From NCBI RefSeq assembly GCF_012843435.1, contig NZ_JABAFC010000001.1, positions 248,001 through 312,000 on the forward strand: a DNA stretch of 64,000 nucleotides, written 5' to 3'. A model generated the notes under the pieces. That model worked only from the letters and a program-made list of their open reading frames with translations. It searched no databases and was not told where the DNA came from. Positions 50,959-60,130 of this stretch are shown here, piece after piece. Made by a program: the position numbers and the translations under genes. Each line of letters opens with the position of its first letter. The first letter of the stretch is position 1. Origin of the DNA: Psychrobacillus sp. BL-248-WT-3. Lineage in GTDB: Bacteria; Bacillota; Bacilli; Bacillales_A; Planococcaceae.

Positions 50959-51885
50959 ATGGCGTATGAAGAAGAAAAAAAGAAGCTAAGAGGTTCTATT
51001 TGTCCTGTAGTTACTCCCTTTACAGAAAATGGAGAAATAGATGAGGAATCCTTTAAGAACCTTATCCATTGGCAAATAGAAAGTGGGAGTCACGGTATAT
51101 CTGTGACGGGTACAAGTGGGGAACCAAGCTCATTAACCATTAATGAACGTAAAAGAGTAATGAAGCTAGCCAGTGAAACAATTGCTGGGCGAGTATTTTT
51201 TGCACCTGGTACAGGTTCAACCAACCACGACGAAACAATGGAGCTTACTAAGTATGCAGAGGAATTAGGCGCTGATGCTGCTATGGTAATTGTTCCCTAT
51301 TATAATAAGCCAAATCAGGAAGCCTTATATACACACTTCAAAGTAGTTGCAGACTCTGTGAAAATCCCAATTATTATCTATAACATTCCAGGCAGATCTG
51401 CAGTAAATATGGAAGTCGGTACGATGAAGAGACTAGTTGAAGCTTGTCCAAACATTGTTGGAGTAAAGGAGGCCAATAAGGATTTTGAGCATGTAAATCG
51501 AGTCCTATTAAACTGTGGAAGAGATTTTCTTCTTTATTCAGGAATAGAGCTTCTATGTTACCCAATGCTTGCTATTGGCGGTGCAGGCTTTATTAGCGCG
51601 ACGGCTAATGTAGAGCCTGCTAAAGTAGCGGAGCTTTACAATGCTTGGACAGCTGGAGATGTGGAGAGGGCTCAGGGTCTACATTTCGAACTAATGCCTT
51701 TGAACGATGCGTTATTTAGAGATACGAATCCTGCTCCGGCAAAGGTAGCCTTAGGGATGATGGGGAAGATAAACCCTAAACTGCGTCTTCCATTAGGTCC
51801 ACCTTCACAAGCTGTAAAGGATGAAGTGCGACAGACTTTAATAGAATTAGATATTCTGCCGAAAGAAACTGCCCAACAATTTTAA
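50959..51885 (+). CDS. DapA-family aldolase, likely 2,4-dihydroxyhept-2-ene-1,7-dioate aldolase
   Basis: 308-aa class I aldolase of the DapA/NAL family. The Schiff-base lysine is K170 (IVGVKEA) and the catalytic Tyr is Y141 (IIIYNIPGRSAVN), with the GTSGEPSSL substrate loop at ~51-59. No lysine-biosynthesis gene is near. Its place between hpaC and hpaE matches the known DapA-like HpaI substitutes of Gram-positive and some other HPA clusters, so cleavage to pyruvate and succinate semialdehyde is inferred. AAAGGAGTCG precedes the ATG. Confidence 0.82.
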   Translation: MAYEEEKKKLRGSICPVVTPFTENGEIDEESFKNLIHWQIESGSHGISVTGTSGEPSSLTINERKRVMKLASETIAGRVFFAPGTGSTNHDETMELTKYAEELGADAAMVIVPYYNKPNQEALYTHFKVVADSVKIPIIIYNIPGRSAVNMEVGTMKRLVEACPNIVGVKEANKDFEHVNRVLLNCGRDFLLYSGIELLCYPMLAIGGAGFISATANVEPAKVAELYNAWTAGDVERAQGLHFELMPLNDALFRDTNPAPAKVALGMMGKINPKLRLPLGPPSQAVKDEVRQTLIELDILPKETAQQF

Positions 51886-51903
51886 TGAAAGAAGGTGATG
51901 AAC

Positions 51904-53415
51904 ATGGTGTCTTCTCATGAGTTAATGTCACTCAAGCATGAAACCCAACAAAGCATTTCCCTCTATATAAACGGTGAATTTACGTCTGCAGCTAGTGGTG
52001 CCACCTTCATCAACATGAATCCTTTTACGAACGAGCAAATCAATACAGTCTCGGAAGGTCAAAAGGAAGATATAGATAAAGCCGTTGCAGCAGCTCGTGA
52101 TGCTTTTGACAATGGTCCATGGAAAACAATGAAGTTAAGTAAAAGGTTGTCTTATATTTATCGTATTGCAGACCTTATTGACGAGGAGGTTGAACGAATC
52201 GCATATTTAGAGGCTTTAGACACCGGTTTGCCAATAAGCCAAACAAGAAAAATGGTAAACCGTGCCTCTGAAAACTTTCGCTTTTATGCAAGAATGGTTG
52301 AGAGTCGTCTGGTAGGCGATGTCTATCAGGTGGATGACGAATTTGTCAATTATACGATACATGCCCCTGTAGGTGTAGCCGGCTTAATAACTCCATGGAA
52401 TGCACCTTTCATGCTTGAGACATGGAAGATTGCTCCAGCCCTTGCTACAGGAAATACAGTAGTCCTAAAGCCGGCAGAGCTTTCTCCTTTATCGGCAAAT
52501 CTATTGGCAGAGGTTATTCATAAGGCAGATTTACCAAAAGGAGTCTTTAATGTGGTTCACGGTAAGGGAGAGGTAGCTGGTGATGCTTTAGTTAAGCACC
52601 CAGACGTACAGCTCATTTCGTTTACCGGGGAGACTATAACTGGATCTACTATTATAAAAAATAGTGCAGACACCTTGAAGAGCTGTTCCATGGAGCTAGG
52701 CGGCAAATCTCCAATAATTGTTTTTGAGGATGCTGATTTCGAGCGAGCACTAGACGCCTGTGTATGGGGTATATTTTCCTTTAATGGAGAACGCTGTACG
52801 GCTAATTCTCGATTATTCGTCCAAGAAAGCATAAAAGACAGATTTATAGATGCATTAAAAAAGAGAGTTGCTAATATCAAAGTGGGAGACCCTTTAAATG
52901 ACCTGACGGAGGTTGGTCCTCTTATTGATCGAGGTCACTATAACAAGGTACGTGGCTATATAGACATAGCACGTGAAGAAGGTACTGAGGTAATCTCAGG
53001 ACATATTCCAGCTGAATTTTCCAAAGGAAATTTTGTGCCTCCAACATTAATTTTAAATGCTCATAACCAAATGCGGGTTGCTAAAGAAGAAATATTCGGC
53101 CCTGTTCTAATTGCTATGTCGTTCAAAAATGAAGAAGAAGTCATTAAGCTTGCGAATGACACTGATTATGGATTGGCAGGTTATGTGTGGACGAACGATA
53201 TTAAACGTGGACATCGTGTAGCACATAAAGTGGACGCAGGAATGCTATGGGTAAATGCCCAAAACGTTCGAGATCTTAGAACTCCTTTTGGAGGGACGAA
53301 GTATTCTGGCATAGGCAGAGAAGGTGGGCATTACAGCTTTGATTTTTACACGGAGCATAAAATTATTCACGTATCAATTGCTGACCATCATATCCAGCAA
53401 TTCGGAAAACAATAG
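51904..53415 (+). CDS. hpaE: 5-carboxymethyl-2-hydroxymuconate semialdehyde dehydrogenase
   Basis: 503-aa NAD-dependent aldehyde dehydrogenase. The catalytic Glu lies in MELGGKSPIIVF near residue 262, the Cys in FNGERCTANSRLF near residue 298, and EEIFGPVL near residue 398. Its place between the aldolase and hpaD, and the HpaE-like N-terminus, support oxidation of the ring-cleavage semialdehyde rather than a general role. ATG 51904 follows GAAGGTGA; upstream in-frame GTG/ATG codons overlap that site. Confidence 0.88.
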   Translation: MVSSHELMSLKHETQQSISLYINGEFTSAASGATFINMNPFTNEQINTVSEGQKEDIDKAVAAARDAFDNGPWKTMKLSKRLSYIYRIADLIDEEVERIAYLEALDTGLPISQTRKMVNRASENFRFYARMVESRLVGDVYQVDDEFVNYTIHAPVGVAGLITPWNAPFMLETWKIAPALATGNTVVLKPAELSPLSANLLAEVIHKADLPKGVFNVVHGKGEVAGDALVKHPDVQLISFTGETITGSTIIKNSADTLKSCSMELGGKSPIIVFEDADFERALDACVWGIFSFNGERCTANSRLFVQESIKDRFIDALKKRVANIKVGDPLNDLTEVGPLIDRGHYNKVRGYIDIAREEGTEVISGHIPAEFSKGNFVPPTLILNAHNQMRVAKEEIFGPVLIAMSFKNEEEVIKLANDTDYGLAGYVWTNDIKRGHRVAHKVDAGMLWVNAQNVRDLRTPFGGTKYSGIGREGGHYSFDFYTEHKIIHVSIADHHIQQFGKQ

Positions 53416-53432
53416 AAAGGAGGAGAAGGCCA

Positions 53433-54416
53433 TTGGATTTTTCCATTATACGTATCGCTCGCACAGTGCTACATGTTAAGGATTTAGAGCTATCTCGTAA
53501 ATTCTATGTAGATGGGTTGGGGATGATAGAAACTGAGAGAGATGATAGGCATGTCTATCTAAGAGGATTAGAAGAGCATTGTCATCACAGTCTGTTACTA
53601 AAAAAAGCCGAAAAATCAGTTGTGGAAGTGCTAAGCTACAAGGTGATGAAGGAAGAAGATTTGGAGCACATTGAAAAATTATTCAAGGCTAAAGGACTTA
53701 AAACGAAGTGGATGCCTAAAGGAAATCAGTATGCTATCGGTAGAACGCTTAGAGTTCACGACATTTCGGGTATTCCGCTAGAATTTTTTGCAGAAATGCC
53801 TACCGTGGATCGGATGCTTCAAAAATACGACCTATATCGTGGTGCAAAAATTCAGCGAATAGATCACGTCAATTGTGCTGTACCAAATGTGCAAAAAGCC
53901 TATGACTTTTATGTGAAGAGTTTAGGATTTTCTTGTTCCGAATATACAGAAACGGAGGATGGAGACCTCTGGGCTGCTTGGTTATTCCGAAAGCCTACAG
54001 TTCATGATCAAGCGTTCATGAGTGGGCCAGGGCCTAAGCTCCATCATTTTGCGTATACTTTATCTGACCGGTTGAGCGTACTCGACTGCTGTGATGTGTT
54101 GGCTAGTATGGGCTATGCGGATTGTATCGAGCGCGGACCAGGTCGACATGGATTATCTAATGCATTCTTTCTATATTTAAGAGATCCAGATGGTCATCGT
54201 ATAGAGTTATATACAGGAGACTATTTGACTTGCGACCCAGATATGAAGCCAAAGCGTTGGGATTTAAATGATCCTCTACGTCAAACATTCTGGGGACATC
54301 AGGCACCAGACAAATGGTTCAATGAAACTAGCACATTTATTGATATTGAGACAGGCGAAGAAATAAATAGCGAAGAACCAAAGCTTGAGCAACGAAAACC
54401 GAAAATTTTAGTATAA
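53433..54416 (+). CDS. hpaD: Homoprotocatechuate 2,3-dioxygenase
   Basis: 327-aa two-domain VOC extradiol dioxygenase like those of Brevibacillus fuscus and Arthrobacter. The metal ligands are H145 (IDHVNCAV), H204 (KLHHFAY) and E258 (RIELYTGDY). The second-sphere residues H191, H239 and Y248 occupy the positions known from the Brevibacillus enzyme with a ~10-residue offset. It opens the ring of 3,4-dihydroxyphenylacetate by proximal cleavage. It starts with TTG behind AAAGGAGGAG and is the last gene of the operon. Confidence 0.94.
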   Translation: MDFSIIRIARTVLHVKDLELSRKFYVDGLGMIETERDDRHVYLRGLEEHCHHSLLLKKAEKSVVEVLSYKVMKEEDLEHIEKLFKAKGLKTKWMPKGNQYAIGRTLRVHDISGIPLEFFAEMPTVDRMLQKYDLYRGAKIQRIDHVNCAVPNVQKAYDFYVKSLGFSCSEYTETEDGDLWAAWLFRKPTVHDQAFMSGPGPKLHHFAYTLSDRLSVLDCCDVLASMGYADCIERGPGRHGLSNAFFLYLRDPDGHRIELYTGDYLTCDPDMKPKRWDLNDPLRQTFWGHQAPDKWFNETSTFIDIETGEEINSEEPKLEQRKPKILV

Positions 54417-54454
54417 ATATGGATTCATCTGAGATTAGTGCAGATGTTATTTTT

Positions 54455-54510
54455 AGACTGTAGATAGACACCTTGAATATTGGTGTTTACCTATAGTCTT
54501 TCATCTTTTA
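54455..54510 (+). terminator. Terminator at the end of the hpa operon
   Basis: An 18-nt inverted repeat (arms 54455-54472 and 54482-54499), mostly paired with two G-T pairs and one mismatch, is followed by a T-rich tail. It ends the long operon. Confidence 0.75.
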
Positions 54511-54827
54511 TATAGAAATTAAGTGAGGAAGTTTCACTTTCGCTATCAGCGGTATTTTTTCCAAGGAAAGGCTTTAGTTGCTTCTCTTTCTGATGTTACT
54601 AGGGTCTTCGGCTTGCGATATACTAACTGAGTCACCAATCTTTGCTCTAACCAAGTGTTTTTATTGGAATTTCAAGTAACTCTTAATATTATATTTATAT
54701 AATTTTCAGAAAATTGTTGAAATTAGTTACTAATATATGTTAAAGTGTAATTAGTCCTATTGAGTATCAGTCGAAAGAACTAATCTATTGTTTTTATAAT
54801 ACAAATTATTTTTTGAGGAGAATAAAC
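54511..54827. other. Intergenic region with nitroreductase control sites, no gene
   Basis: No open frame is supported. The region carries the CodY box at 54701-54715 and a candidate promoter just right of it (TTGTTG at 54715-54720, TATGTT about 17 nt later). Confidence 0.55.
54701..54715. promoter_or_regulatory. Perfect CodY box
   Basis: AATTTTCAGAAAATT matches the CodY consensus AATTTTCWGAAAATT at all 15 positions. It overlaps the -35 region of the candidate nitroreductase promoter, a repressing position. Confidence 0.75.
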
Positions 54828-55478
54828 ATGAATATAGAAGAATTAATAAAATTTCGTCATTCAGCAGTTAACTTTATTGAAGAAGAAAAAATGACAGAAG
54901 ATGACTTTAAGAAAATTTTCAATTTAACAAAACTTGCACCAAGCGCATTCAATCTTCAATTTGCGAATTACTTGGTAATCATGGATGAAAAGAAAAAAGA
55001 AAAAGTAAAGGAATTAAACCACCATCAGCATAAAATTCAGACAGCAAGTGCTGTTGTTATCGTAATGGGTAATAAAAATAGTGCTGAAAAATCCGAGGCA
55101 GAAAGAATATTTAGTCCTATGAAAATGCTTAAAATGATGAGTGAATTGGAATATGAAAATACTATAGAAAATATAAAGAAATATAATGATAATTTGCGTT
55201 TAAATTCTAATGGACTAGATACTGAGTTAGCGCTCCATGTTGGGATCCATGCAATGTTATTTATGCTTTGCGCTAAACATTTCGGTTTTGATACTTGTCC
55301 AATGCATGTGCATAATGTAGATGAAATGAGGAAAGAGTTCAATATTCCTGATCATCTACAACCTTATATGATGATTACTATAGGTAAAAGTGTAGACAAT
55401 ACTAGGCCAAGAGGTTATCGAAAACCAGTCGGAGAATTTGTGAATTTTAACGGATTTAACTTAAGTTACCAGAAATAA
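54828..55478 (+). CDS. Nitroreductase family protein
   Basis: 216-aa FMN-dependent oxidoreductase. Family signs are the N-terminal IEELIKFRHSAVNF (FMN-phosphate-binding Arg), LAPSAFNLQFANYLV near residue 34, and the C-terminal ITIGKSVDNTRPRGYRKPV. The HSA segment replaces the usual RRSVR pattern. The substrate (nitroaromatic, quinone or other) is unknown. GAGGAG lies 7 nt before ATG 54828. A perfect CodY box upstream suggests amino-acid/GTP control. Confidence 0.82.
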   Translation: MNIEELIKFRHSAVNFIEEEKMTEDDFKKIFNLTKLAPSAFNLQFANYLVIMDEKKKEKVKELNHHQHKIQTASAVVIVMGNKNSAEKSEAERIFSPMKMLKMMSELEYENTIENIKKYNDNLRLNSNGLDTELALHVGIHAMLFMLCAKHFGFDTCPMHVHNVDEMRKEFNIPDHLQPYMMITIGKSVDNTRPRGYRKPVGEFVNFNGFNLSYQK

Positions 55479-55568
55479 TTCGACACAGCAAAGAAGATTT
55501 GGTAGTTTTTTAATACATAATATTTTTATAATACGTGGACTTACGTGGACAATATTGGAGGGAAGGCT

Positions 55569-55979
55569 TTGAATGAGAAATTAATAAGAGTTGGAACTAT
55601 TTATATCCCAGTTTCAAATGTTTCTCTCGCAAGCGACTGGTACCAGGAGCAACTCGGCGCTGTCGAGAATTATAAGGACGAGGATAAGGCCATTTTGGAC
55701 CTAGCCAATCAAAGTGTCTTTTTGATTAAAAGTAAAAAAGAAGAAAGTCTGAACTTTAAAGATTTCCATGGCCGAGAGCAATTTGTCTTAACATTTGAAG
55801 TAGATGGGGTAGATAATCTCCTATTATTACACAAAGAATTTAAAGAAAAAGGATTGCAGGTTGGGGAAATAGAAGATAGAGGACATGCTGGTAGAAATTT
55901 TGTATTTCAGGATCTTGATGAAAACAAATTTGATGTATGGAGCGAATTAAGTCCTTCTTTTAAAAATAATAGGAACTGA
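55569..55979 (+). CDS. VOC family protein
   Basis: 136-aa single-domain VOC (glyoxalase/bleomycin-resistance fold) protein: IYIPVSNVSLASDWYQEQLG at the N-terminus and FVFQDLDENKFDVWSE at the C-terminus. No typical metal His/Glu set is complete, so it may be a binding protein. The TTG at 55569 follows GGAGGG; a frame reaching 55545 has no ribosome site. Confidence 0.7.
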   Translation: MNEKLIRVGTIYIPVSNVSLASDWYQEQLGAVENYKDEDKAILDLANQSVFLIKSKKEESLNFKDFHGREQFVLTFEVDGVDNLLLLHKEFKEKGLQVGEIEDRGHAGRNFVFQDLDENKFDVWSELSPSFKNNRN

Positions 55980-55981
55980 TA

Positions 55982-56009
55982 AAAAAGAGACTACCTATGT
56001 CTCTTTTTT
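55982..56009 (+). terminator. Terminator after the VOC gene
   Basis: AAAAAGAGAC (55982-55991) pairs with GTCTCTTTTT (55999-56008) across a 7-nt loop, with a T tail. Confidence 0.8.
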
Positions 56010-56119
56010 ATTTTGTTTAACTGGATTATTTTTCGAAAAACAACTGATAAATAGGTTTTAAGGTGATATATCAGGGAATTACAAATAAGGAATGCACTAT
56101 TTCGAAGGAGGATTTCATA

Positions 56120-57739
56120 ATGGCAGAAGAAAAAGAAATGAGAAATGGTTCAACCGAAAGTAACCAAGGAAAAGAGACGCTTACAACTCGACAAGGTCAT
56201 TCTGTAACGGATAATCAAAATATTCGAACTGTAGGAAATCGCGGTCCAGCTACTCTTGAAAACTATCATTTCATTGAAAAAATTTCACACTTTGACCGAG
56301 AAGAAGTTCCTGAGCGAGTAGTTCATGCTCGTGGAGCTGGTGCTTTTGGCTATTTTGAAACTTACGGAAAAGTAGGGGACGAGCCCGTAGAAAAGTATAC
56401 TCGTGCAAAAGTATTTTCAGGTGCTGGAAAACAAACACCTTTGATGGTGCGCTTTTCAACAGTTGCAGGCTCTAAGGATTCTCCAGAGACTGCCCGCGAT
56501 CCTCGTGGTTTTGCAGTGAAAATGTATACGGAAGATGGTAACTGGGATTTAGTTGGAAACAACTTAAAAATATTCTTTATTCGTGATGCGATGAAATTTC
56601 CAGATATGATTCATGCATTTAAGGCAGACCCTGCTTCTAATATCCCTAACCCAGAGCGTATGTTTGACTTTGTTTCTAAATCACCTGAAGCGACACATAT
56701 GATTACTTTCCTATTCTCCCCATGGGGAATTCCGGCTACATATCGCCATATGCAGGGATCTGGTGTAAACACGTATAAGTGGGTAAATGATAAAGGCGAA
56801 GCAGTATTAGTAAAATATCATTGGGAACCAAAGCAAGGTATTCGCAACCTAACTCAAGATGAAGCTGATGCCATTCAGGCAAAAAATGTTGCTCATGCCA
56901 CACAGGACTTATATGAATCCATTGAGCGAGGAGAATATCCAGAGTGGGAGTTATTTGTTCAAATTATGAGCGATGATGAGCATCCTGAATTAGATTTTGA
57001 CCCATTAGACGATACAAAGCTATGGCCACCGGAACAATTCCCGTTCCTACCAGTTGGTAAAATGGTATTAAATCGAAATCCAGTAGATTATCATGCAGAA
57101 ATTGAACAAGCTGCCTTTGGTACTGGTGTACTAGTAGATGGTTTGGATTTCTCAGATGATAAAATGCTTCAAGGACGTACATTCTCTTATTCAGATACAC
57201 AACGTTATCGTGTAGGAGCTAACTATTTAAAGCTACCTGTTAATGCCCCTAAGGTTCCTGTAAGAACAAACCAACATCGTGGTCAAATGGATGTGCATAG
57301 ACCAGAGGAAGCTGGTGGAAATCCACATATCAATTATGAACCATCCATGATAGGTGGACTTCAGGAGGCTGAAAAAACAGAGCGTATTAAACATGAGCCA
57401 CAATATAATGCTAAGGCTACAAGTGCACCAATAGATCGAGAGAATAACTATGGACAAGCTGGCGAGACTTATCGTAGCTTTGAAGATTGGGAACGCGATG
57501 AATTGATAAACAACCTGTCTACCGCACTTTCTATTTGTGATCCTCGAATCCAAGAGGCTATGGTCTACCACTTTACACAAGCAGATGAAGATTATGGTCG
57601 TCGTGTAAAAGAAGGTATCGAGATGAAGATGAAAGAAATGGAAGACTTAAAAAAACAACAAAAACAAGAGAGTTCTCCGGGTGCCAATGCTGCTGCGGAT
57701 AAAGCAGAAGATGTTGGTCGAGAATCTAAACCTTACTAA
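56120..57739 (+). CDS. Heme catalase
   Basis: 539-aa monofunctional catalase. The catalytic His is H69 in [11 protein letters not shown], the distal Asn is N147 in [11 protein letters not shown], and the proximal heme Tyr is Y357 in [13 protein letters not shown]. The length exceeds the ~480 aa core because of an N-terminal Gln/Thr-rich part and a C-terminal charged tail ([16 protein letters not shown]). It breaks down hydrogen peroxide. AAGGAGGA lies 7 nt before ATG 56120; a longer frame from 56063 is not supported. No PerR box is seen upstream. Confidence 0.95.
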   Translation: MAEEKEMRNGSTESNQGKETLTTRQGHSVTDNQNIRTVGNRGPATLENYHFIEKISHFDREEVPERVVHARGAGAFGYFETYGKVGDEPVEKYTRAKVFSGAGKQTPLMVRFSTVAGSKDSPETARDPRGFAVKMYTEDGNWDLVGNNLKIFFIRDAMKFPDMIHAFKADPASNIPNPERMFDFVSKSPEATHMITFLFSPWGIPATYRHMQGSGVNTYKWVNDKGEAVLVKYHWEPKQGIRNLTQDEADAIQAKNVAHATQDLYESIERGEYPEWELFVQIMSDDEHPELDFDPLDDTKLWPPEQFPFLPVGKMVLNRNPVDYHAEIEQAAFGTGVLVDGLDFSDDKMLQGRTFSYSDTQRYRVGANYLKLPVNAPKVPVRTNQHRGQMDVHRPEEAGGNPHINYEPSMIGGLQEAEKTERIKHEPQYNAKATSAPIDRENNYGQAGETYRSFEDWERDELINNLSTALSICDPRIQEAMVYHFTQADEDYGRRVKEGIEMKMKEMEDLKKQQKQESSPGANAAADKAEDVGRESKPY

Positions 57740-57747
57740 TAATTTCA

Positions 57748-57780
57748 AACCCCTTCACTTAAATGAAGGGGTTCTTTATT
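57748..57780 (+). terminator. Terminator after the catalase gene
   Basis: AACCCCTTCA (57748-57757) and TGAAGGGGTT (57764-57773) form a perfect 10-bp stem with a 6-nt loop, followed by CTTTATTT. Confidence 0.85.
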
Positions 57781-57806
57781 TCAATTATCAAAAGGAGTGT
57801 ATATAA

Positions 57807-58451
57807 ATGAAAGTAATAGTAGTAGGAGCGAATGGTCAGATTGGTAAACAGGTCGTGGAAAAATTACAAGATCATAGGGAACATACGGTGACAGCAGTAG
57901 TTCGAAAACAGGAGCAGGTTAATGAATTTAAGAAAAAAGGGATAGAAGCAGCATTACTTGATCTCGAGGGTAAGGTAGACTCATTAACCGAAGCATTTAC
58001 TGGAGCTGATGCAATCATTTTCGCAGCAGGCTCAGGAGGACATACAGGTCCTGATAAGACATTACTTATTGACTTAGACGGAGCAGTAAAAACAATGGAA
58101 GCGGCTGAAGCGGCTGGGGTTGAGCGATATATTTTGGTTAGTGCATTTGATGCTGACAAGCGTGAAAATTGGAACGCTGAAATGAGACCATACTATGTTG
58201 CAAAGCATTATGCAGACCGAATGCTTGAGCAAAGTAAACTAAACTATACTATTGTTCGACCTGGTGGGTTAATAAATGAAAAAGCACTAGGAAAAGTGAC
58301 GGTTGGGGTGGATGCAGAGCCAAGTACAATTACTCGCGAGGATGTAGCGGAGATACTTGTAGCATCTTTAGAAGAATCAGGCACCTATCAAAAAAGTTTT
58401 AATGTCGTTAATGGGACACAATCCATTAAAGAAGCTATTAAGAATATATAG
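57807..58451 (+). CDS. NAD(P)-binding atypical SDR oxidoreductase
   Basis: 214-aa NAD(P)H-binding protein of the YwnB/YhfK-like group. The Rossmann motif is VVGANGQIGKQVVEKL at residues 4-19, followed by the dinucleotide-side region AVVRKQEQ and LDLEGKVDSL. The segment YYVAKHYADRML retains a Tyr-x3-Lys-like element. Homologues are seen in stress or redox contexts, substrate unknown. AAAAGGAGTG precedes the ATG. Confidence 0.8.
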   Translation: MKVIVVGANGQIGKQVVEKLQDHREHTVTAVVRKQEQVNEFKKKGIEAALLDLEGKVDSLTEAFTGADAIIFAAGSGGHTGPDKTLLIDLDGAVKTMEAAEAAGVERYILVSAFDADKRENWNAEMRPYYVAKHYADRMLEQSKLNYTIVRPGGLINEKALGKVTVGVDAEPSTITREDVAEILVASLEESGTYQKSFNVVNGTQSIKEAIKNI

Positions 58452-58471
58452 TAAAAATATATATATTAAAT

Positions 58472-58499
58472 GGACTCCATATTGTGGAGTCTTTTTTTA
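58472..58499 (+). terminator. Terminator
   Basis: GACTCCA (58473-58479) and TGGAGTC (58485-58491) with a 5-nt loop are followed by seven T. Confidence 0.8.
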
Positions 58500-58536
58500 T
58501 AGGACTTTTCTTATTCTCTTAAGTTATTAATTAAAA

Positions 58537-58665
58537 CTACTCGGTAAGGCAAACAGCCTTAGTTAATAACTGTATATCATAGAGAATTTCTTGTTTAAAA
58601 GCGTCATTTTCACATCTATAGTAATCATCTACTAGTCTAACTAGTTCTATATAAATGAGGTTCAT
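58537..58665 (-). CDS. Small protein of 42 aa
   Basis: A short minus-strand gene with an excellent start: AAGGAGG (58674-58680 complement), 8 nt spacing, then ATG at 58665. The product begins MNLIYIELVRLVDDYYRC and ends LTKAVCLTE. It is helical and acidic with two Cys, resembling small Firmicute regulatory or spore-related proteins in style only. No family is assigned. Confidence 0.5.
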   Translation of the reverse strand: MNLIYIELVRLVDDYYRCENDAFKQEILYDIQLLTKAVCLTE

Positions 58666-58699
58666 TATAAATGCCTCCTTTTTCATTAGTCAAAAGTAT

Positions 58700-59243
58700 C
58701 TATTCTATTATACCTACTTTTAAGTGGTCATAAACATTTATTTTAAATTAATAAAGAGGACGGTAAGAAATGTTCTCTATCTCTACCTAGAAGTTTCTTT
58801 ATACCGGAAAATTCCCACTCCTTTGTGCTCGTTATTCCTTTTTTACATATTTCCTTGAAAGGAAAGGTAAATAATGTTAAATTTAAATAGTCTGAATTTT
58901 TATTTTTTAAAAAGGGGGCGGTATGATGAAAGTCATTAAATATACTTGTTTTGAGAATTACGTGTGGAAGAGGAATACTTAGCGTGTCCTTAAGCATTTA
59001 TTAGAGTGATGGCACGTCCAAAGAAACGGAAGCTATAGGTTAACTTGAATTGGATTAGAAGTATGGGTATGTCTTCATATACAAATATATATATATAATC
59101 TTAGCTTTAAGCAAGATGTCGTTCTTTAAGAGCGCTAACTACAACTCTAACAATACGTAAGCAAAGTAGGTAAGAAAATATAAAAAATTTTAAGTAAGTA
59201 TGAATTATCAACTGGCAATTAACTTATGAAGGAGAGTAACCGT
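58700..59243. other. Long intergenic stretch, no supported gene
   Basis: An open minus-strand frame at 58743-58997 has no ribosome site and an unlikely composition, so it is not called. Two very short plus-strand frames start behind GGAAAGG (near 58897) and AAAGGGGGCGG (near 58926) but give only ~20 aa each. Otherwise the DNA is AT-rich with a TATATATA run near 59090. Confidence 0.45.
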
Positions 59244-59621
59244 ATGATTAAAGAGAGTTTTCACACTGTGCTGATTAAGCACTTAGATTTAATGCAAAAT
59301 AAAGATATTATTCCTTTTCTACAAACTATTTCTGAACAAGAAGATATAAGTGTAATAATGCCTAACGGTCGCTTGATTAGCGGGTATAAAGATGTCGCTG
59401 AATTTAATAAAGATTGGTTTGCTGATATCGATTGGAGTTTAAGTTATCAAATCATTAAAGAAGAGTGTACAGACGAGATGGGCTACGCTGTTGTGGAGAT
59501 TGAGTATAAGGACGTGGATCAGAATGGGAATCCATATAACAAAATTTATTACCTTACATTAATATTTAAAAAAAATAATGAAAAATGGTTATTGGTTCAT
59601 GATCAAAATACCTTTACTTGA
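59244..59621 (+). CDS. NTF2-like/SnoaL-type protein
   Basis: 125 aa with the layout of NTF2-like domains: an N-terminal helix (FHTVLIKHLDLMQNKDII), then strands with IMPNGRLISGYKDVAEFNKDW and a C-terminal LIFKKNNEKWLLVHDQNT. Such proteins are small binding domains or enzymes. Function is unknown. ATG 59244 is chosen because AAGGAGAG lies just before it; ATG 59226 lies before that site. Confidence 0.65.
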   Translation: MIKESFHTVLIKHLDLMQNKDIIPFLQTISEQEDISVIMPNGRLISGYKDVAEFNKDWFADIDWSLSYQIIKEECTDEMGYAVVEIEYKDVDQNGNPYNKIYYLTLIFKKNNEKWLLVHDQNTFT

Positions 59622-59682
59622 AATGTGTAATTGTGAGTGCTTAAAGATAAGCAGTTTAGTGGCAATGTAAAGAGGTGAATTA

Positions 59683-59916
59683 ATGGATAACATTGATAAA
59701 CGGAATCGATTGGGCGAGGAAGTCTTTACGTATAGAATTACGAAAGATAAAAAAGTATTTATCTCTTTTCAAGGAAGACATGTTACCACGCTCGTAGGAA
59801 AAGCTAGCGAAAAATTTTTGAGCAAGATCCATTCTGCAGACTTCAAGGAAGCACAATTGCTAATGGCCAAAGCGACAGGAAATTTTAAGCATGGAAATGA
59901 AAAGGATAACAAATAA
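59683..59916 (+). CDS. Small protein of unknown function (77 aa)
   Basis: Not recognised. It is basic and soluble, with RLGEEVFTYRITKDKKVFIS at the N-terminus and LLMAKATGNFKHGNEKD at the C-terminus. A good AAAGAGGTGA site precedes the ATG. It lies 61 nt after the NTF2-like gene and before a terminator, so the two may share a transcript. Confidence 0.6.
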   Translation: MDNIDKRNRLGEEVFTYRITKDKKVFISFQGRHVTTLVGKASEKFLSKIHSADFKEAQLLMAKATGNFKHGNEKDNK

Positions 59917-59935
59917 TTTAAGTTCAGTTGATAAT

Positions 59936-59976
59936 AAACAGCTTATTGATTTTAAAATCATAAGCTGTTTATTTTT
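59936..59976 (+). terminator. Terminator
   Basis: AAACAGCTTAT (59936-59946) and ATAAGCTGTTT (59960-59970), with an inner GATTTT/AAAATC pairing, are followed by ATTTTTATTT. Confidence 0.8.
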
Positions 59977-60071
59977 ATTTGATTTCCTTTTAGGAAAGCC
60001 CCTATTATCTTTCCTACTTTTCTTGATTTGTCATGATGAGAGGGCGGGGAAGCAATTATTTTTTTATTTAT

Positions 60072-60111
60072 GACATAGTACTTTGACAGACATAGTAATT
60101 TGATATACATT
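60072..60111 (+). promoter_or_regulatory. padR-operon promoter with tandem repeats
   Basis: TTGACA (60083-60088) is 17 nt from TACATT (60106-60111). The region repeats ACATAGTA-TTTGA: ACATAGTACTTTGACAG is followed by ACATAGTAATTTGATAT and then ACATTGTAA, a 17-nt period. The copies overlap the promoter and may be PadR operators. Confidence 0.5.
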
Positions 60112-60130
60112 GTAATAAGAGGTGATAAGT

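Noticed and set aside
56009-56119. PerR box before the catalase gene
   Set aside because: No sequence close to TTATAATNATTATAA is present between the terminator and the start codon.
57233-57580. 115-aa minus-strand open frame inside the catalase gene
   Set aside because: It is antisense to the conserved heme-binding part of catalase and has no ribosome site.
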